A DNA stretch of 64,000 nucleotides from Pseudomonadota bacterium (GCA_023390905.1 JAEWBY010000007.1:82413-146412), one strand, 5' to 3'; counted from the first letter of the stretch, positions 46,613 to 58,522 are shown. The notes: generated from the sequence alone by a model not told the origin. Made by a program: numbers and translations.

Positions 46613-47212
46613 ATGACCACGTCCCTTACCGAACAGTTGCTCGCACAGTTGCAGGGCGCACCGATCCAGCAGATGTCGCAGCAATTGGGGCTCGATCCGT
46701 CGCAGACCTCGAACGCCATCGGCACGGCGTTGCCTTTGCTGATGGGCGCGCTCGGGCGCAACAGCGCACAGCCGCAGGGCGCCGATGCCCTGTTCGGCGC
46801 CTTGCAGCGCGACCATGGCGGCATGGATCTGGGCAGCGTACTGGGCGCGGTGATGGGCGGCTCCGGACAATCCGCCGGCGCGAGCATCCTCGGCCACATG
46901 TTCGGCGGCAACCAGCAGCGCGCCGAAGCGGGATTGAGCCAGGCCACCGGTCTGGATGGCGATCGCGCGGGGCAGCTGATGAAGATGCTGGCGCCAATCG
47001 TGATGTCCTTCCTCGCACAGCGCATGAGCCAGGGCGGACAGAATTCCTCGTCGGCGCTCGGGCAGATGCTGGGCCAGGAACATGCGCAGATCAGCACGCA
47101 ATCGGGCGCCGGCGGACTGCTCGGCGCGGTGCTGGATCAGGATGGCGATGGTCAGCTCGGCCTGGGCGATCTGCTGAAGGTCGGCAGCGGCCTGTTCGGC
47201 GGCAAGCGCTGA
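46613..47212 (+). CDS. DUF937/YidB-like protein
   Basis: A 199-residue protein of the DUF937 family. The N-terminal two thirds show the family pattern of amphipathic helices with repeated Gly-Ala: SNAIGTALPLLMGALGRNS, LGSVLGAVMGG and ASILGHMFGGNQQRAE. The Gly/Asp-rich tail (LDQDGDGQLGLGDLLK) resembles an EF-hand-like loop and closes with GLFGGKR. Family members are widespread and of unknown function. The start is fixed by an AGGAGG ribosome site six bases upstream. Confidence 0.88.
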   Translation: MTTSLTEQLLAQLQGAPIQQMSQQLGLDPSQTSNAIGTALPLLMGALGRNSAQPQGADALFGALQRDHGGMDLGSVLGAVMGGSGQSAGASILGHMFGGNQQRAEAGLSQATGLDGDRAGQLMKMLAPIVMSFLAQRMSQGGQNSSSALGQMLGQEHAQISTQSGAGGLLGAVLDQDGDGQLGLGDLLKVGSGLFGGKR

Positions 47213-47288
47213 AGCGCGAGCACGCGCGATTGCATCACCGCAGGCATTGGACCGTCGCCCGCATTGCAGGCGGCGGTCCTTGGCTTGA

Positions 47289-47693
47289 TTACATCGCGTC
47301 GATGTCGCCGAGTGCGCGGATCAGTCGCCGTGCACGCTTGTCCGGCTTCGACAACGGCGGCTGGTAGCCATTGCGTGCCGCGCGACGTTCCGCCGCCGCC
47401 GCGGTGCGGCGTTGCTTCGATTCATCGCTTTCCAGATACAGCGCCTGTGCGACGGGCGCCGGGCCGCGCTGATCGCTGAGCCCTTCCACGCGCACCTCGA
47501 AGATTTCCTCCGCGCGCGCGATTTTCAGATCGTCGCCGACGCGCACGCTGCGCGAGGCCTTGGCGCGCTGGCCGCCGATCTCCACCTTGCCGGTCTCGAC
47601 CGCATGCTTGGCCAGACTGCGTGTCCTGAAGAAGCGCGCCGCCCACAGCCAGATATCGAGGCGGACGGTGGGCTGCGGTTGCGGTTCGGTCAT
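47289..47693 (-). CDS. hslR: RNA-binding S4 domain protein, Hsp15-like
   Basis: A 134-residue protein. The S4 domain reads VRLDIWLWAARFFRTRSLAKHAVE at its start, followed by GKVEIGGQRAKASRSVRVGD, the RNA-binding helix-turn and loop. The basic C-terminal tail (KQRRTAAAAERRAARNG and later SKPDKRARRLIRAL) is typical of Hsp15, which rescues free 50S subunits carrying nascent chains. The start MTEPQPQ at 47693 agrees with the family. Confidence 0.88.
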   Translation of the reverse strand: MTEPQPQPTVRLDIWLWAARFFRTRSLAKHAVETGKVEIGGQRAKASRSVRVGDDLKIARAEEIFEVRVEGLSDQRGPAPVAQALYLESDESKQRRTAAAAERRAARNGYQPPLSKPDKRARRLIRALGDIDAM

Positions 47694-47779
47694 CGGTTGA
47701 TCAGCGTAGAAGGATGTCTGGACAGGATGGCCCAAGCGGCATTGCGATGGCGTGGTGAGATTCACTGGCCGCAAACGCA

Positions 47780-47803
47780 AACGGCCACCCGGAGGTGGCC
47801 GTT
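47780..47803 (-). terminator. Terminator hairpin after rplS
   Basis: AACGGCCACC pairs with GGTGGCCGTT around CGGA. On the minus strand it is followed by a short TTTGCGTTT tract, 22 bases beyond the rplS stop. A good stem but a weak T-run. Confidence 0.55.
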
Positions 47804-47824
47804 GCATGCACATCCACAGAAGGT

Positions 47825-48232
47825 TTATTCCGCGGCGGCAGCGGCCTGGCGGGCCTTCTTGGCGGCAGCGTTGGCAGCCAGATCTTCCTTGATGCGCGCG
47901 GCCTTGCCTTCCAGTTCGCGCAGGTAGTACAGCTTGCCGGAGCGAACCTTGCCGCGGCGCTTGACTTCGACCGAGTCGATGGAGGCGCTGTGGGTCTGGA
48001 ACACGCGCTCGACGCCGTAGCCGTGCGAAATCTTGCGCACGGTGAAGGCGGAGTTCAGGCCGGCGTTCTTCTTCGCGATGACCACGCCTTCGTACGCCTG
48101 CACGCGCTCACGGTTGCCTTCCTTCACCTTCACGTTCACGACGACGGTGTCGCCGGGACCGAAAGCGGGCAGCTCACGCTGGATCTGGGCGGCTTCGAAT
48201 TCCGCGATGATGGACTTGTTGAGACTGCTCAT
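47825..48232 (-). CDS. rplS: 50S ribosomal protein L19
   Basis: A 135-residue protein at the 30S-50S interface. The core is fully conserved: [28 protein letters not shown], split over two strands, [25 protein letters not shown] and [22 protein letters not shown]. The Ala-rich tail is a common extension in this family of bacteria. The start [13 protein letters not shown] at 48232 is the natural one. It is the last gene of the rpsP-rimM-trmD-rplS block. Confidence 0.97.
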   Translation of the reverse strand: MSSLNKSIIAEFEAAQIQRELPAFGPGDTVVVNVKVKEGNRERVQAYEGVVIAKKNAGLNSAFTVRKISHGYGVERVFQTHSASIDSVEVKRRGKVRSGKLYYLRELEGKAARIKEDLAANAAAKKARQAAAAAE

Positions 48233-48411
48233 GGTGGCACCGTATCTGTATGCGTGGGTGTGTCGTTCGACAACTGGAACTGATGCAGTCGCCGGATTGC
48301 GCTGCACGATATTGTTATGGGCTGACCGCCCATGCAGGCGGAAGCCGGCCATCTTACTGATTTTTCTGGCCGATGGCTAGGCCCGTGATCAGCGGACACC
48401 GGAGCCGGTGG

Positions 48412-49173
48412 TCAGCCCTGGGCGGTGCGGTCATCCTCGGCGCGTTCACGCCGGAACGCCTCCAGCAGGGCGCGATCCGCCTTGGAGAGGGCCGATTCGT
48501 CCAGCAGATCCGGCCGTCGCAGCCAGGTCCGGCCCAGCGACTGCTGCCGCCGCCAGCGCGCGATGGCCGCGTGGTTCCCGGAGCGCAGCACGTCCGGGAC
48601 ATCACCGAATGCATGCTGGCTGGGATGCGTGTAGTGCGGGCAGTCGAGCAGGCCATCCTCGAAACTGTCCTGCGCGGCGGAGTCGGCGTCGTTCAGCGCG
48701 CCCTCCTGCAGCCGGGCAACCGCATCCACGACCACGGCCGCGGCCAGTTCGCCACCGGAGAGCACGTAGTCACCGATTGACAGTTCCTCGTCCACTTCGG
48801 CCTGCAGGAAGCGCTCATCCACGCCCTCGTAGCGCCCGCACAGCAGGATCAGGCGCGGACGCTCCGCCAGTTCGCGCACCCGGCGCTGGGTCAGCGTGCG
48901 GCCCTGCGGACTGAGATAGATGACGCTGGCCGGCGATGGATCCGCAGCGCGCGCCGCCGCCAGGCAGGCCCGCAGCGGCTCGATCATCATCACCATCCCG
49001 GGGCCGCCGCCGAACGGGCGATCATCCACCCGGCGGTAATTGCCCTCGGCGTAATCGCGCGGATTCCAGCCGTGCAGCGACAGCAGCCCCCGCTCCTGCG
49101 CGCGTCCGACCACGCCGACCGCGGCGGCCTGCGCGATGAATTCCGGGAACAGCGTCAATACATCGATGCGCAT
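48412..49173 (-). CDS. trmD: tRNA (guanine-37-N1)-methyltransferase
   Basis: A 253-residue SPOUT-class methyltransferase that makes m1G37 and prevents frameshifting. [35 protein letters not shown] and [13 protein letters not shown] form the knotted SAM site. The C-terminal [22 protein letters not shown] is the tRNA-binding signature (usually HYTRP). The start at 49173 leaves 98 bases to the rimM stop. Confidence 0.97.
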   Translation of the reverse strand: MRIDVLTLFPEFIAQAAAVGVVGRAQERGLLSLHGWNPRDYAEGNYRRVDDRPFGGGPGMVMMIEPLRACLAAARAADPSPASVIYLSPQGRTLTQRRVRELAERPRLILLCGRYEGVDERFLQAEVDEELSIGDYVLSGGELAAAVVVDAVARLQEGALNDADSAAQDSFEDGLLDCPHYTHPSQHAFGDVPDVLRSGNHAAIARWRRQQSLGRTWLRRPDLLDESALSKADRALLEAFRRERAEDDRTAQG

Positions 49174-49271
49174 GGCAGTCGGGCCTGGTTCGGCGGTATG
49201 GCGGGTGCGGCGCGCGGCGTCGCTGGCAGGATGCGTGAGCGCGGGCATTTCGCCAAGCGCCTGCGCGGCAC

Positions 49272-49799
49272 TCAGAACTCCGGATCCCAATCCACCCGGA
49301 TCCGGCCGGCGTCGAAGTCCACTTCCTGCACGAACTCCGGCTCCACGAACGGGATCAACCGCTCGCGATCACCGCGCACCACCAGCACGTCGTTGGCGCC
49401 GGTGGAGAACAGATGCGAGACGGTACCGAATTCCACGCCCTCGGCATTCACCACCTGCATGCCTTCCAGATCGACCCAGTAGAACTCGCCGGGACGGGGC
49501 GGCGGCAATGCCTCGCGCGGGATCAGGATTTCGATGCCGCGCATCGCTTCGGCGGCATCGCGATCGGCCACTTCCGGGACATCGGCAATCAGATGCTTGC
49601 CCGAGGCCTTGCCGCGCACGCCGCGCAGTTCGCGTTCGGCGCCACTCGGTTCGCGCAGGATCCAGGGTTGGTAACGGAAGATGCTCTCGCGCGGTTCGGT
49701 CCAGGATTCCAGTTTCACCTGGCCGCGCACACCGAAAGCGCCCGTGAACCGGCCCAGCAGAATGGATTTCCGCGGACGCGTCGGGCGCTCGGTATTCAT
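49272..49799 (-). CDS. rimM: 16S rRNA processing protein RimM
   Basis: A 175-residue maturation factor of the 30S head that binds S19. The N-terminal [17 protein letters not shown] and the PRC-barrel [15 protein letters not shown] and [10 protein letters not shown] blocks are characteristic. It lies 36 bases after rpsP and precedes trmD, the classic order. Confidence 0.96.
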   Translation of the reverse strand: MNTERPTRPRKSILLGRFTGAFGVRGQVKLESWTEPRESIFRYQPWILREPSGAERELRGVRGKASGKHLIADVPEVADRDAAEAMRGIEILIPREALPPPRPGEFYWVDLEGMQVVNAEGVEFGTVSHLFSTGANDVLVVRGDRERLIPFVEPEFVQEVDFDAGRIRVDWDPEF

Positions 49800-49835
49800 T
49801 GCGAATCGTGGCCGCGCGTGGCGCGGCCCGATGAC

Positions 49836-50093
49836 TCAGGCCGCAGCCTTCGCCTTGGCCGCTTCCTTGTACAGGGTGCGGACTTTTTCGGTCAGCTGGG
49901 CGCCATTGCTCACCCAATGCTCGACACGGGCGACGTCGAGTTCGACGCGCTTTTCGTTGCCGGCGGCGACCGGGTTGTAGTAACCGACGCGCTCGATGTT
50001 GCGGCCATCACGGGCGCTGCGCGAATCGGTGACGATGATGTGGTAGAACGGACGCTTCTTGGCGCCGCCACGGGTGAGACGGATCTTGACCAT
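49836..50093 (-). CDS. rpsP: 30S ribosomal protein S16
   Basis: An 85-residue protein of the 30S body. [25 protein letters not shown] and the GYYNPVAAG and [15 protein letters not shown] motifs identify it. It is the first gene of the rpsP-rimM-trmD-rplS operon. The 93-base upstream spacer presumably holds its promoter; no boxes are certain. Confidence 0.97.
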   Translation of the reverse strand: MVKIRLTRGGAKKRPFYHIIVTDSRSARDGRNIERVGYYNPVAAGNEKRVELDVARVEHWVSNGAQLTEKVRTLYKEAAKAKAAA

Positions 50094-50186
50094 TGATTGA
50101 TTTCCAGTGTTGCCCAGTCGCCAGGATGGCGAGGTAAGCCGGCTATTCTAAGCCATTGAACGGCGGAAGGAAACCGCGCTCCCGCC

Positions 50187-51014
50187 TCAGGCGATCGGCG
50201 TCCACGCCGGCCGAGCCAGGGCCCGGCGAAGCAGACCCGGCAATTCAGGTTCCTCCGGATACGCCACCGCATCGATACCGTGGATCGTCTGTACGCCGCT
50301 GGCGTTGGCGGCGAATGCGGCCCGGAAATCGGCCGCCTCGGCCAGCGAAACCGGCCGCGAACTCTGCGCGATGCCCAGTTCGGCCAGACCGGCCTGAAGC
50401 AACTGCTCGCTCGTGCCGCGCAGGGCCGGCCCGGTCGGCCAGACGACGCCCTCGCCGTCCCAGAAGCCCACGTTCCAGATCGAGCCTTCGCTGATCCGGC
50501 CGTCCGGGGTCACGAACAGTGCATCGTCGAATCCGTCCTGCAGGGCGCGCCGACGCAGATGGAACAACGGGAACGTGCCGACATGCTTGACCTGCGGCAG
50601 CGTGCGCACGAATTCGAAGGATTTCACCCGCAGGGACGGCTTGTCCGCATGTGCGGCCGGTCCCAGCGTGACCAGGATGTCCAATGGCACCGGCTGCAAC
50701 GGCGCGCGGTAATCAAAGGCGCGGGAGAACACGGTCAGGCGCAGCGAACTGTCCGGCGGCCCGTGGCGCACCGCATCGGCCAGCGCGTCCACGATGCGCT
50801 CGCGCGGCAGTTCCGCCTCGAAGAGTTCCCGCGTGCCGGCCTGCAATCGGGCGATGTGCAGATCCAGGCCCTGCACCGCGCGGCCGCGCACCTGCATGGC
50901 GGTGAAGTGGCCATAATTGATGACCGCCAGCGGACGAAGCTGTTCGGCGGTCACCGGCTCGCCGTTGAGTCGGGCCGATGTGCTCTTCGCAGCAGCCGGG
51001 GACATCGTGGTCAC
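50187..51014 (-). CDS. Class IV aminotransferase (PabC/IlvE-like)
   Basis: A 275-residue PLP enzyme. The catalytic Lys sits in LPQVKHVGTF, as in the class IV family, and the phosphate-binding DALFVTPDGRISEGSIWNVGF block and ASGVQTIHGID end motif support it. It may be an aminodeoxychorismate lyase or a D-/branched-chain amino acid transaminase; the family cannot be resolved by eye. It lies between ffh and rpsP on the same strand. I find no adjacent folate gene, which leaves the substrate open. Confidence 0.82.
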   Translation of the reverse strand: MTTMSPAAAKSTSARLNGEPVTAEQLRPLAVINYGHFTAMQVRGRAVQGLDLHIARLQAGTRELFEAELPRERIVDALADAVRHGPPDSSLRLTVFSRAFDYRAPLQPVPLDILVTLGPAAHADKPSLRVKSFEFVRTLPQVKHVGTFPLFHLRRRALQDGFDDALFVTPDGRISEGSIWNVGFWDGEGVVWPTGPALRGTSEQLLQAGLAELGIAQSSRPVSLAEAADFRAAFAANASGVQTIHGIDAVAYPEEPELPGLLRRALARPAWTPIA

Positions 51015-51087
51015 GCGGTGTCCCGGCAGGCAGGGTTGGCCGGTCGCGAGCGCGATCCCATGCCCGCACGCCTTGCGCGCCGGAGCA

Positions 51088-52458
51088 TCAACGGAACGGC
51101 AGCCCGCCGCGCGCGCCCATCATGCCCTTCATGCCGCGCATCAGCCCTTTCATGCCGCCGCCGGCCAGCTTGCCCATCATCTTTTCCATCTGCTGATACT
51201 GCTTCATCAGCTTGTTGACGTCGGCCGGCGTGGTGCCCGAACCGCGCGCGATGCGGGCGCGACGCGAACCATTGAGCAGCGCGGGATTGCGGCGTTCCTT
51301 CTTCGTCATCGAGCTGATGATCGCGATCATGCGCGGCACTTCCTTGCCCTGCTGCACCTGCTGCTTCACGTGCTCGGGAATCTGGCCCATGCCCGGCAGC
51401 TTGTCCATCAGGCCACCGATGCCGCCCATGTTCTGCATCTGTTCGAGCTGATCGCGCATGTCGTTCAGATCGAACTTCTTGCCCTTGGCGACCTTGGCGG
51501 CAAGTTTTTCGGCCTTCTCGCGATCGACGTTCTGTTCGACCTGTTCGACCAGCGACAGCACATCGCCCATGTCGAGGATGCGATTGGCGACGCGCTCGGG
51601 ATGGAACACGTCCAGGCCATCGGGCTTTTCGCCCACGCCGATGAACTTGATCGGCTTGCCGGTGATGTAGCGCACCGACAGCGCTGCGCCACCGCGCGCA
51701 TCGCCATCGGTCTTGGTCAGCACCACGCCGGTCAGCGGCAACGCTTCGCTGAAGGCCTTGGCGGTGTTGGCCGCGTCCTGGCCGGTCATCGCGTCGACGA
51801 CGAACAGCGTCTCCACCGGCTTGACCGCGGCATGCAGCGCCTTGATTTCCGACATCATCGCTTCGTCGATCGCCAGACGGCCGGCGGTATCGACGATCAG
51901 CACATCGACGAAGGACTTGCGCGCGTCATCGATCGCCGCGCGCACGATGGCTTCGGGCTTCTGCGTGGCATCGGACGGGAAGAACAGCACCTCGACCTGT
52001 TCGGCCAGCGTCTTCAACTGTTCGATCGCGGCCGGCCGATAGACGTCGGCGCTGACCACCATCACCTTCTTCTTGCGGCGCTCGCGCAGATGCTTGGCGA
52101 GCTTGCCGACGGTCGTGGTCTTGCCCGCGCCCTGGAGGCCGGCCATCAGGATCACCGCCGGCGCCGGCACGTTGAGGTTCAGATCGCTGGCCTGCGCGCC
52201 CATCACCGTGGTGAGTTCGTCGCGCACGACCTTGATCAGGGCCTGGCCGGGCGTCAGCGACTTCAGCACTTCCTGTCCGACCGCGCGCACCTTGATGCGC
52301 TCGATCAGCGCCTGCACCACCGGCAGCGCGACGTCGGCTTCCAGCAGGGCGATGCGCACCTCGCGGGTGGCTTCGCGGATGTTTTCCTCGCTCAGGCGTC
52401 CGCGGCCGCGCAGCCGCTCGATGGTGCCGGAAAGACGCTGGGTCAGGGATTCAAACAT
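51088..52458 (-). CDS. ffh: Signal recognition particle protein Ffh
   Basis: A 456-residue GTPase that binds 4.5S RNA and signal sequences at the ribosome. GLQGAGKT is at ~107-114, DTAGRLAID and TKTDGDARGG are G motifs, and the Met-rich M domain fills the C-terminus (MKQYQQMEKMMGKL and later methionines). I start at MFESLTQRLSG (52458). The gene is divergent from the CcsA-like gene across 153 bases. Confidence 0.97.
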   Translation of the reverse strand: MFESLTQRLSGTIERLRGRGRLSEENIREATREVRIALLEADVALPVVQALIERIKVRAVGQEVLKSLTPGQALIKVVRDELTTVMGAQASDLNLNVPAPAVILMAGLQGAGKTTTVGKLAKHLRERRKKKVMVVSADVYRPAAIEQLKTLAEQVEVLFFPSDATQKPEAIVRAAIDDARKSFVDVLIVDTAGRLAIDEAMMSEIKALHAAVKPVETLFVVDAMTGQDAANTAKAFSEALPLTGVVLTKTDGDARGGAALSVRYITGKPIKFIGVGEKPDGLDVFHPERVANRILDMGDVLSLVEQVEQNVDREKAEKLAAKVAKGKKFDLNDMRDQLEQMQNMGGIGGLMDKLPGMGQIPEHVKQQVQQGKEVPRMIAIISSMTKKERRNPALLNGSRRARIARGSGTTPADVNKLMKQYQQMEKMMGKLAGGGMKGLMRGMKGMMGARGGLPFR

Positions 52459-52611
52459 GGGGGCGGTGTACCGGGAAAACGGACGCGGATTATAGCCCGC
52501 GCGTCCCCGGCCCTTTCGATCGGCCCGGATCGGCAGGTTCACGGCGCCGGGCCGTGCACCCTCGCGCAAAGCGCTCTAGGCCGCCTCCCGCCGCTATGCG
52601 ACACTTCCCCG

Positions 52612-53403
52612 ATGACACTGGTTCTCATCGCCACCCTCGCCTACTGGACTGCCACTTTCATGCTGGTGCGCGGGGCCGCGCGATCCGAGGCGGAGACCCG
52701 GCCCCTGTGGTTGCTGCCGGCCATGCTTGGCGTCTTGCTCCACGCGACCTACCACGTGCTGGTGGCGTGGCGCACCCCCGGGGGGCCAGACATGCATTTC
52801 TACTCGGCGCTGTCGCTGGTCAGCCTGGGCATGTCGGCGATGACGAGCCTGGCGGGCGCGCGCGGACGCATGGCGGCGCTGGGCGTGGTGGCGTTTCCGC
52901 TGTCGGCGATCCTGCTGCTGGCCTATCACCAGCACGGCCACATGCCGAGTCCCGGCCTGGACTGGCGCTTGCAACTGCATGCCTGGCTGGCGCTGCTGGC
53001 GTACGCGACGCTCGGGATCGCCGCGTTGCTCGCGCTGATGCTGTGGTTCCAGGATCGCACGCTGCGGCGGCGACGCTTTCATCCGTGGCTGCGCACGCTG
53101 CCGCCATTGACCGAACTGGAAACCCTGCTGTTCCGCACGATCGGCGTGGGCTTCGCGCTGCTGACGGCCACGCTGCTGACCGGCGTGCTGTTCGTGGAAG
53201 ATCTGTTTTCGCAGCATCTGGTCCACAAGACCGCGTTGAGCGTGCTGTCGTGGCTGGCGTTCGGCGCGCTGCTCATCGGCCGCTGGCGCTATGGCTGGCG
53301 CGGCACCAAGGCCGTGGGCTGGACGCTGGTCGCGATGTGCCTGCTGCTGCTGGCGTTCTTCGGCAGCAAGTTCGTGCTGGAACTGGTGCTGCGGCGCGCC
53401 TGA
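52612..53403 (+). CDS. CcsA/YpjD-like cytochrome c assembly membrane protein
   Basis: A 263-residue protein with about eight hydrophobic helices. The conserved histidines of the heme-handling CcsA family are visible (LLHATYHVLVAW, LQLHAWLALLAYATLGIAAL and LVHKTALSVLSWLAFG). The family includes YpjD, often next to ffh in gammaproteobacteria, and its role in cytochrome assembly is not proven here. The GC-rich leader has a weak ribosome site. Confidence 0.87.
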   Translation: MTLVLIATLAYWTATFMLVRGAARSEAETRPLWLLPAMLGVLLHATYHVLVAWRTPGGPDMHFYSALSLVSLGMSAMTSLAGARGRMAALGVVAFPLSAILLLAYHQHGHMPSPGLDWRLQLHAWLALLAYATLGIAALLALMLWFQDRTLRRRRFHPWLRTLPPLTELETLLFRTIGVGFALLTATLLTGVLFVEDLFSQHLVHKTALSVLSWLAFGALLIGRWRYGWRGTKAVGWTLVAMCLLLLAFFGSKFVLELVLRRA

Positions 53404-54777
53404 GGCCCGCGCCCGGAGCTTTCGCTCCAGCACGAACGTGCTTCATCCGGCGATAGGCCGGCTCGTCGCAATCCGCGTGTCCACCGGCGCGGCAGTGACT
53501 ATGTTCGGCGCTCCCGACAGGAAGCGCGGACATGCCTCCCACCCTTGCACGACGCACCAGACTGTTCCGATGGACCCGGCGATCGCTGCTCGGCGCCACC
53601 GCGCTGGCCGGCATGGCGATCGCGTGGGATGTGGCGACCTATGACGAACAGGTCTGGCTCGCCGACTATCAGCGCTTGAAGCACGACATGGCGCAGGGCT
53701 ACGCGAACCTGGACTGGATCCGCACGCACCGTCATGTGGATCTCGCCGCGCTCGATGCCCGGACCACGGCCGCGCTCACCGGCGCACATTCGCGCCTGCG
53801 CGCGTTCCTGGCGCTGCGCCGGTTCGTGCGCGGGTTCGACGATCCGCATTTGCGGCTGGAACCCCGGGCCTCCGCGGCGAATGCACCGGCCCGAGCACAA
53901 GCCAACTCCGTCGAAGCGATCGAGTCGCAGGCGGTCGCGGCAATCGCGCGCTGCGAGGATGCCGGCTACAGCGAAGGGGCGCACGATTTCGGGTTCGCCT
54001 TCGAACGCGTGCCGGGCTGGGTACCGCTGCGCGGCGGGGATTTGCCACTCGGCATGATCGATGACGTGGGCGTACTGCGCATTGCTCAATTCGGCGAGCA
54101 GCGTTATGTGGGCGCTTGCCGGAAGGTTTTTCGCGCCGGCATGGATGAGCGTGCGTTGCAGTTGGCGGTGCGCGCGCACCAGCAACAACGGCTCATTGAA
54201 TCGCTGTCGCACTTGCGCCAGGCCGGCGCGCGGCGTCTTCTCGTCGATCTGACCGGCAATGGCGGCGGCAGCGAATGGGTCAGTGAGGTGATCGCCCTGA
54301 TGACCGATCGCACGCTGGCGCGCTCGGCCGCGCGCATCGTGGGGCCGCGATGCGATCGCTCCGCCGTATGGCGCAACGAAGCGGCCTGTTCCGTGTTCGC
54401 CATGACCGAACCGCAACAGGTGCTGCAAGGCACGGGTGCGTGGACCGCGCCGGTGATGATCCTCGTCGATGGGCGAACGGCTTCGGCCTCCGAAGATTTC
54501 GTCGCTTGGCTGCAACAGAACGGCGTGGCCACCGTCATCGGCGAAACCACGCTGGGCGCGGGTTGCGGCTATGTCGATGGCGGCACGCGCACGTCATTGC
54601 GCGCGCTGTCGCTGGATGTGGTGATGCCCAACTGCGCGCGCTTCCTCGAAAACGGACGCAACGAGATCGAAGGCATCGCGCCGGATGTTCCGCTGGCGCT
54701 CACCGCAGACGATGCACCGGAGCGCCTGCGCACACGGTTGGCGAGCCTGCCGCGCCACGCAGCAGCCGCCGGCACGG

Positions 54778-56154
<1,377 letters not shown>

Positions 56155-56296
56155 TGCGGTTGCTGTTCCGGACTGAAGAAGCGCCAGCATACCGGAGGCC
56201 AATCGCAGCATTCGAGACCGAACCGCCGCGAATCAACCTCGGACGCGCACTGAAAACCGTGTCAGTGCACGCCTCATGTGTTCGCGTTCCACGGCC

Positions 56297-58195
56297 TCAC
56301 CGCGGCTTGAGCAGTTCCGACAACCGATCCGGCTTGCCGGCGATGCGCTCCAGCCGCGGATACTGCAGGCCGTCGTAATAGGCGATGTCCACGGTTTCGA
56401 CGCGATCGAAACGCTTCACCAGCAGTACGATCGGCTTGCGGCTGGCCTTGGCTTCGGTCACCGCATCCTTGAGCCGATCGGCACTGTATTCACGACCGTT
56501 GATCGCCAGCAGGCTCATGCCCGGCGCCAGGCCGGCATTGAACGCCGGGCCGTCCCAGCGCACGTCGGTGATATCGCCCTTGTCGTTGGCGCCAAGACCC
56601 AGCGAATACGCGAGATCCGCGCCCTTGCGGCGGCCTTCGGCGGCCTTGAACGCATCGGTCGGGGTGTCGGTGTAGACCAGTTTCCAGCCCAGGGACTCGA
56701 GCCCACCGATCAGCGGGCCGTGGCCATCCACGCGCGAGCGCAGGAATTGCGCCCAGTCATACGCCGCGATGCCGTTGAGCGTGCTGACGATATCCTCGAA
56801 CGTGTATGGGTTGACCTCCCACACGCCATTGTCCATGCCGAAGAAGGCCTTGGCGAAATCATCGATGCTGCGCTTGTTGCCGCTGAGCTCGCGCAGCTTG
56901 CCGTCCACTTCCAGCCAGATCATCTGGCCGCCGGAGTAGTAGTCCTCGCTCATCTGGTAGTTGCGGAACGGCAGCGAGCGGCGCGCGGCGATGGTCGGAT
57001 CGTTGGTGGTGTCCTGGATGTTGCGCCAGGCCAGGCCCGGACGGCCGCGATCGTAGACCGCGGCGGTGAGCGCCAGCATGTCGCGCGTCTGCTCCTGCGT
57101 CCACAGGCCCGAACGGGCCGATAGCACTTCGCCCCAGAACTGTGTCTGTCCTTCGTACAGCCACAGCAGGCTGTCGCCCATCGGCACATTGAAACTCGGC
57201 GTGGCGAGATCGGCGCCGCGGCGGTACTTGCCATTCCACGAGTGATTGAACTCGTGCGGCAGCAGATCGCGGCCCTGCCAGGTCTTGTCCCAATCGGTGA
57301 AATAGCCGCGATCGCCGCTGTTTTCGCTGGAACGATGATGCTCCAGCCCGATGCCGCCGAGCTTGTCGGTCAACGCGAGCAGGAACTCGTAGTGATCGAA
57401 ATGGCGGGCGCCGTACAGCTTGGTGATCTGCGTGACCAAGGCCTGGTGGGCCTTGATGTGCTCCGGCTTGGCGTCGAGATCTTCGGCTTCATCGGCAAAC
57501 ACGTTCAGGTGCACCGGCTGCCTGGCGCCCGGATCCAGATCGATGCGCTTGTAGTGCTGGCCGGCGAACATCGGCGAATCCACCAGATGGTCATAGCTGA
57601 TCGGCTGGAAGCACACGCGGTCGGCTTCGCGGCGTTCGGTGGTCAGCGCGGTCGCGTAGGACCACCCGGCCGGCAGCTTCACGCAGGCGGTGGCCTGGAT
57701 GTTGGACGCGTTGTAGCCGGCCGGATACAGCGAAGTGGTTTCCCATTGCAGGTTGAGCATGTCCGGCGTCATCACCACGCGGCCCTGCGAACCGCCCTGC
57801 GAGGACAGGAACTGGAACTCGGCCACGATCTCCGATGCGCCCGCAGGCACGTTCACATGGAACGCGTAGACGTTGTACTGATCACGCGTCCATTCCAACC
57901 GTTGCCCGTTGGCGGTGATCACCAGCCCGGCGAGCTTCTCGATTGGGCCGGCCGGCGAATGCTTGCCCGGCAACCATTGCGGATACAGCAGCGTGAGCCT
58001 GCCCGGCTGGGCGGGAATCGTCTCGCGCACGCGGAAGATCCGCCGGTTGAGATCGGTCGCATCGACTTCGATTCGCAGTTGCCCGTTGAACGGAACATCG
58101 CGCGGCAGCGCGACCTCATCGGCAAAGGCGGCAGGAGCCAGCGCTCCCAGGGTCGACAGCAACGACAGGGAAAGCGCAAGGCGGTCAAGCTTCAT
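56297..58195 (-). CDS. M61 family metallopeptidase with PDZ domain
   Basis: A 632-residue exported aminopeptidase-like enzyme. A signal peptide (cleavage near AFA-DE, residue 25) is followed by a beta-sandwich domain. The HEFNH zinc site is at ~314-318, with the downstream WLYEGQTQFW Glu ligand. A C-terminal PDZ domain (~530-610) contains GPAFNAGLAPGMSLLAINGRE. M61 enzymes are glycyl aminopeptidases or related peptidases. It belongs to the Xanthomonadaceae periplasmic peptidase set. Confidence 0.92.
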   Translation of the reverse strand: MKLDRLALSLSLLSTLGALAPAAFADEVALPRDVPFNGQLRIEVDATDLNRRIFRVRETIPAQPGRLTLLYPQWLPGKHSPAGPIEKLAGLVITANGQRLEWTRDQYNVYAFHVNVPAGASEIVAEFQFLSSQGGSQGRVVMTPDMLNLQWETTSLYPAGYNASNIQATACVKLPAGWSYATALTTERREADRVCFQPISYDHLVDSPMFAGQHYKRIDLDPGARQPVHLNVFADEAEDLDAKPEHIKAHQALVTQITKLYGARHFDHYEFLLALTDKLGGIGLEHHRSSENSGDRGYFTDWDKTWQGRDLLPHEFNHSWNGKYRRGADLATPSFNVPMGDSLLWLYEGQTQFWGEVLSARSGLWTQEQTRDMLALTAAVYDRGRPGLAWRNIQDTTNDPTIAARRSLPFRNYQMSEDYYSGGQMIWLEVDGKLRELSGNKRSIDDFAKAFFGMDNGVWEVNPYTFEDIVSTLNGIAAYDWAQFLRSRVDGHGPLIGGLESLGWKLVYTDTPTDAFKAAEGRRKGADLAYSLGLGANDKGDITDVRWDGPAFNAGLAPGMSLLAINGREYSADRLKDAVTEAKASRKPIVLLVKRFDRVETVDIAYYDGLQYPRLERIAGKPDRLSELLKPR

Positions 58196-58372
58196 CGGCG
58201 GCGTTCACGAAACGGTCAAACTTCGATGCTAGCCGGTGTGTCCGGACCGCTTCGTAGGCCATTGGTCACGGCAGCGCGAGATGTTTCGCTGAAAGCATGC
58301 GCTGACGCAGGGGCCATGCCGTTGCTGTGCTTGGCGGGGCGGACTTTGACGAAGGCCGTGCCGGGCGCGCGC

Positions 58373-58396
58373 AAAAAAAACCCCGCCAAGGCGGGG
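58373..58396 (-). terminator. Rho-independent terminator after tRNA-Thr
   Basis: On the minus strand a seven-base-pair GC stem (CCCCGCC/GGCGGGG) with a two-base gap is followed by eight T residues, ten bases beyond the tRNA. Confidence 0.9.
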
Positions 58397-58406
58397 TTCT
58401 GGACGC

Positions 58407-58482
58407 TGGTGCCGGAAACAGGAGTCGAACCTGCGACCTACGCATTACGAATGCGCCGCTCTACCAACTGAGCTATTCCGGC
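58407..58482 (-). tRNA. tRNA-Thr(CGT)
   Basis: A 76-base gene with encoded CCA, read on the minus strand. The acceptor stem GCCGGAA pairs with TTCCGGC, the D-arm begins GCTC, the anticodon stem GCATT/AATGC encloses CGT, and the T-arm has TTCGACT. It reads ACG codons. The protein-coding accessory region lies on its 5' side, not at its 3' end. Confidence 0.97.
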
Positions 58483-58492
58483 TGAGCCGCGA

Positions 58493-58522
58493 ATTTTAGG
58501 GGTTGGGACCGGGGCGGGTCAA
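58493..58522 (-). promoter_or_regulatory. Promoter of tRNA-Thr
   Basis: On the minus strand TTGACC (-35) and TAAAAT (-10) are separated by 18 bases and end ten bases before the tRNA. Read by eye. Confidence 0.55.

Noticed and set aside
58407..58482. tRNA-Thr as the attachment site of an integrated island
   Set aside because: The accessory genes lie on the 5' side of the tRNA, and there is no integrase or repeat of the tRNA 3' end in the window.
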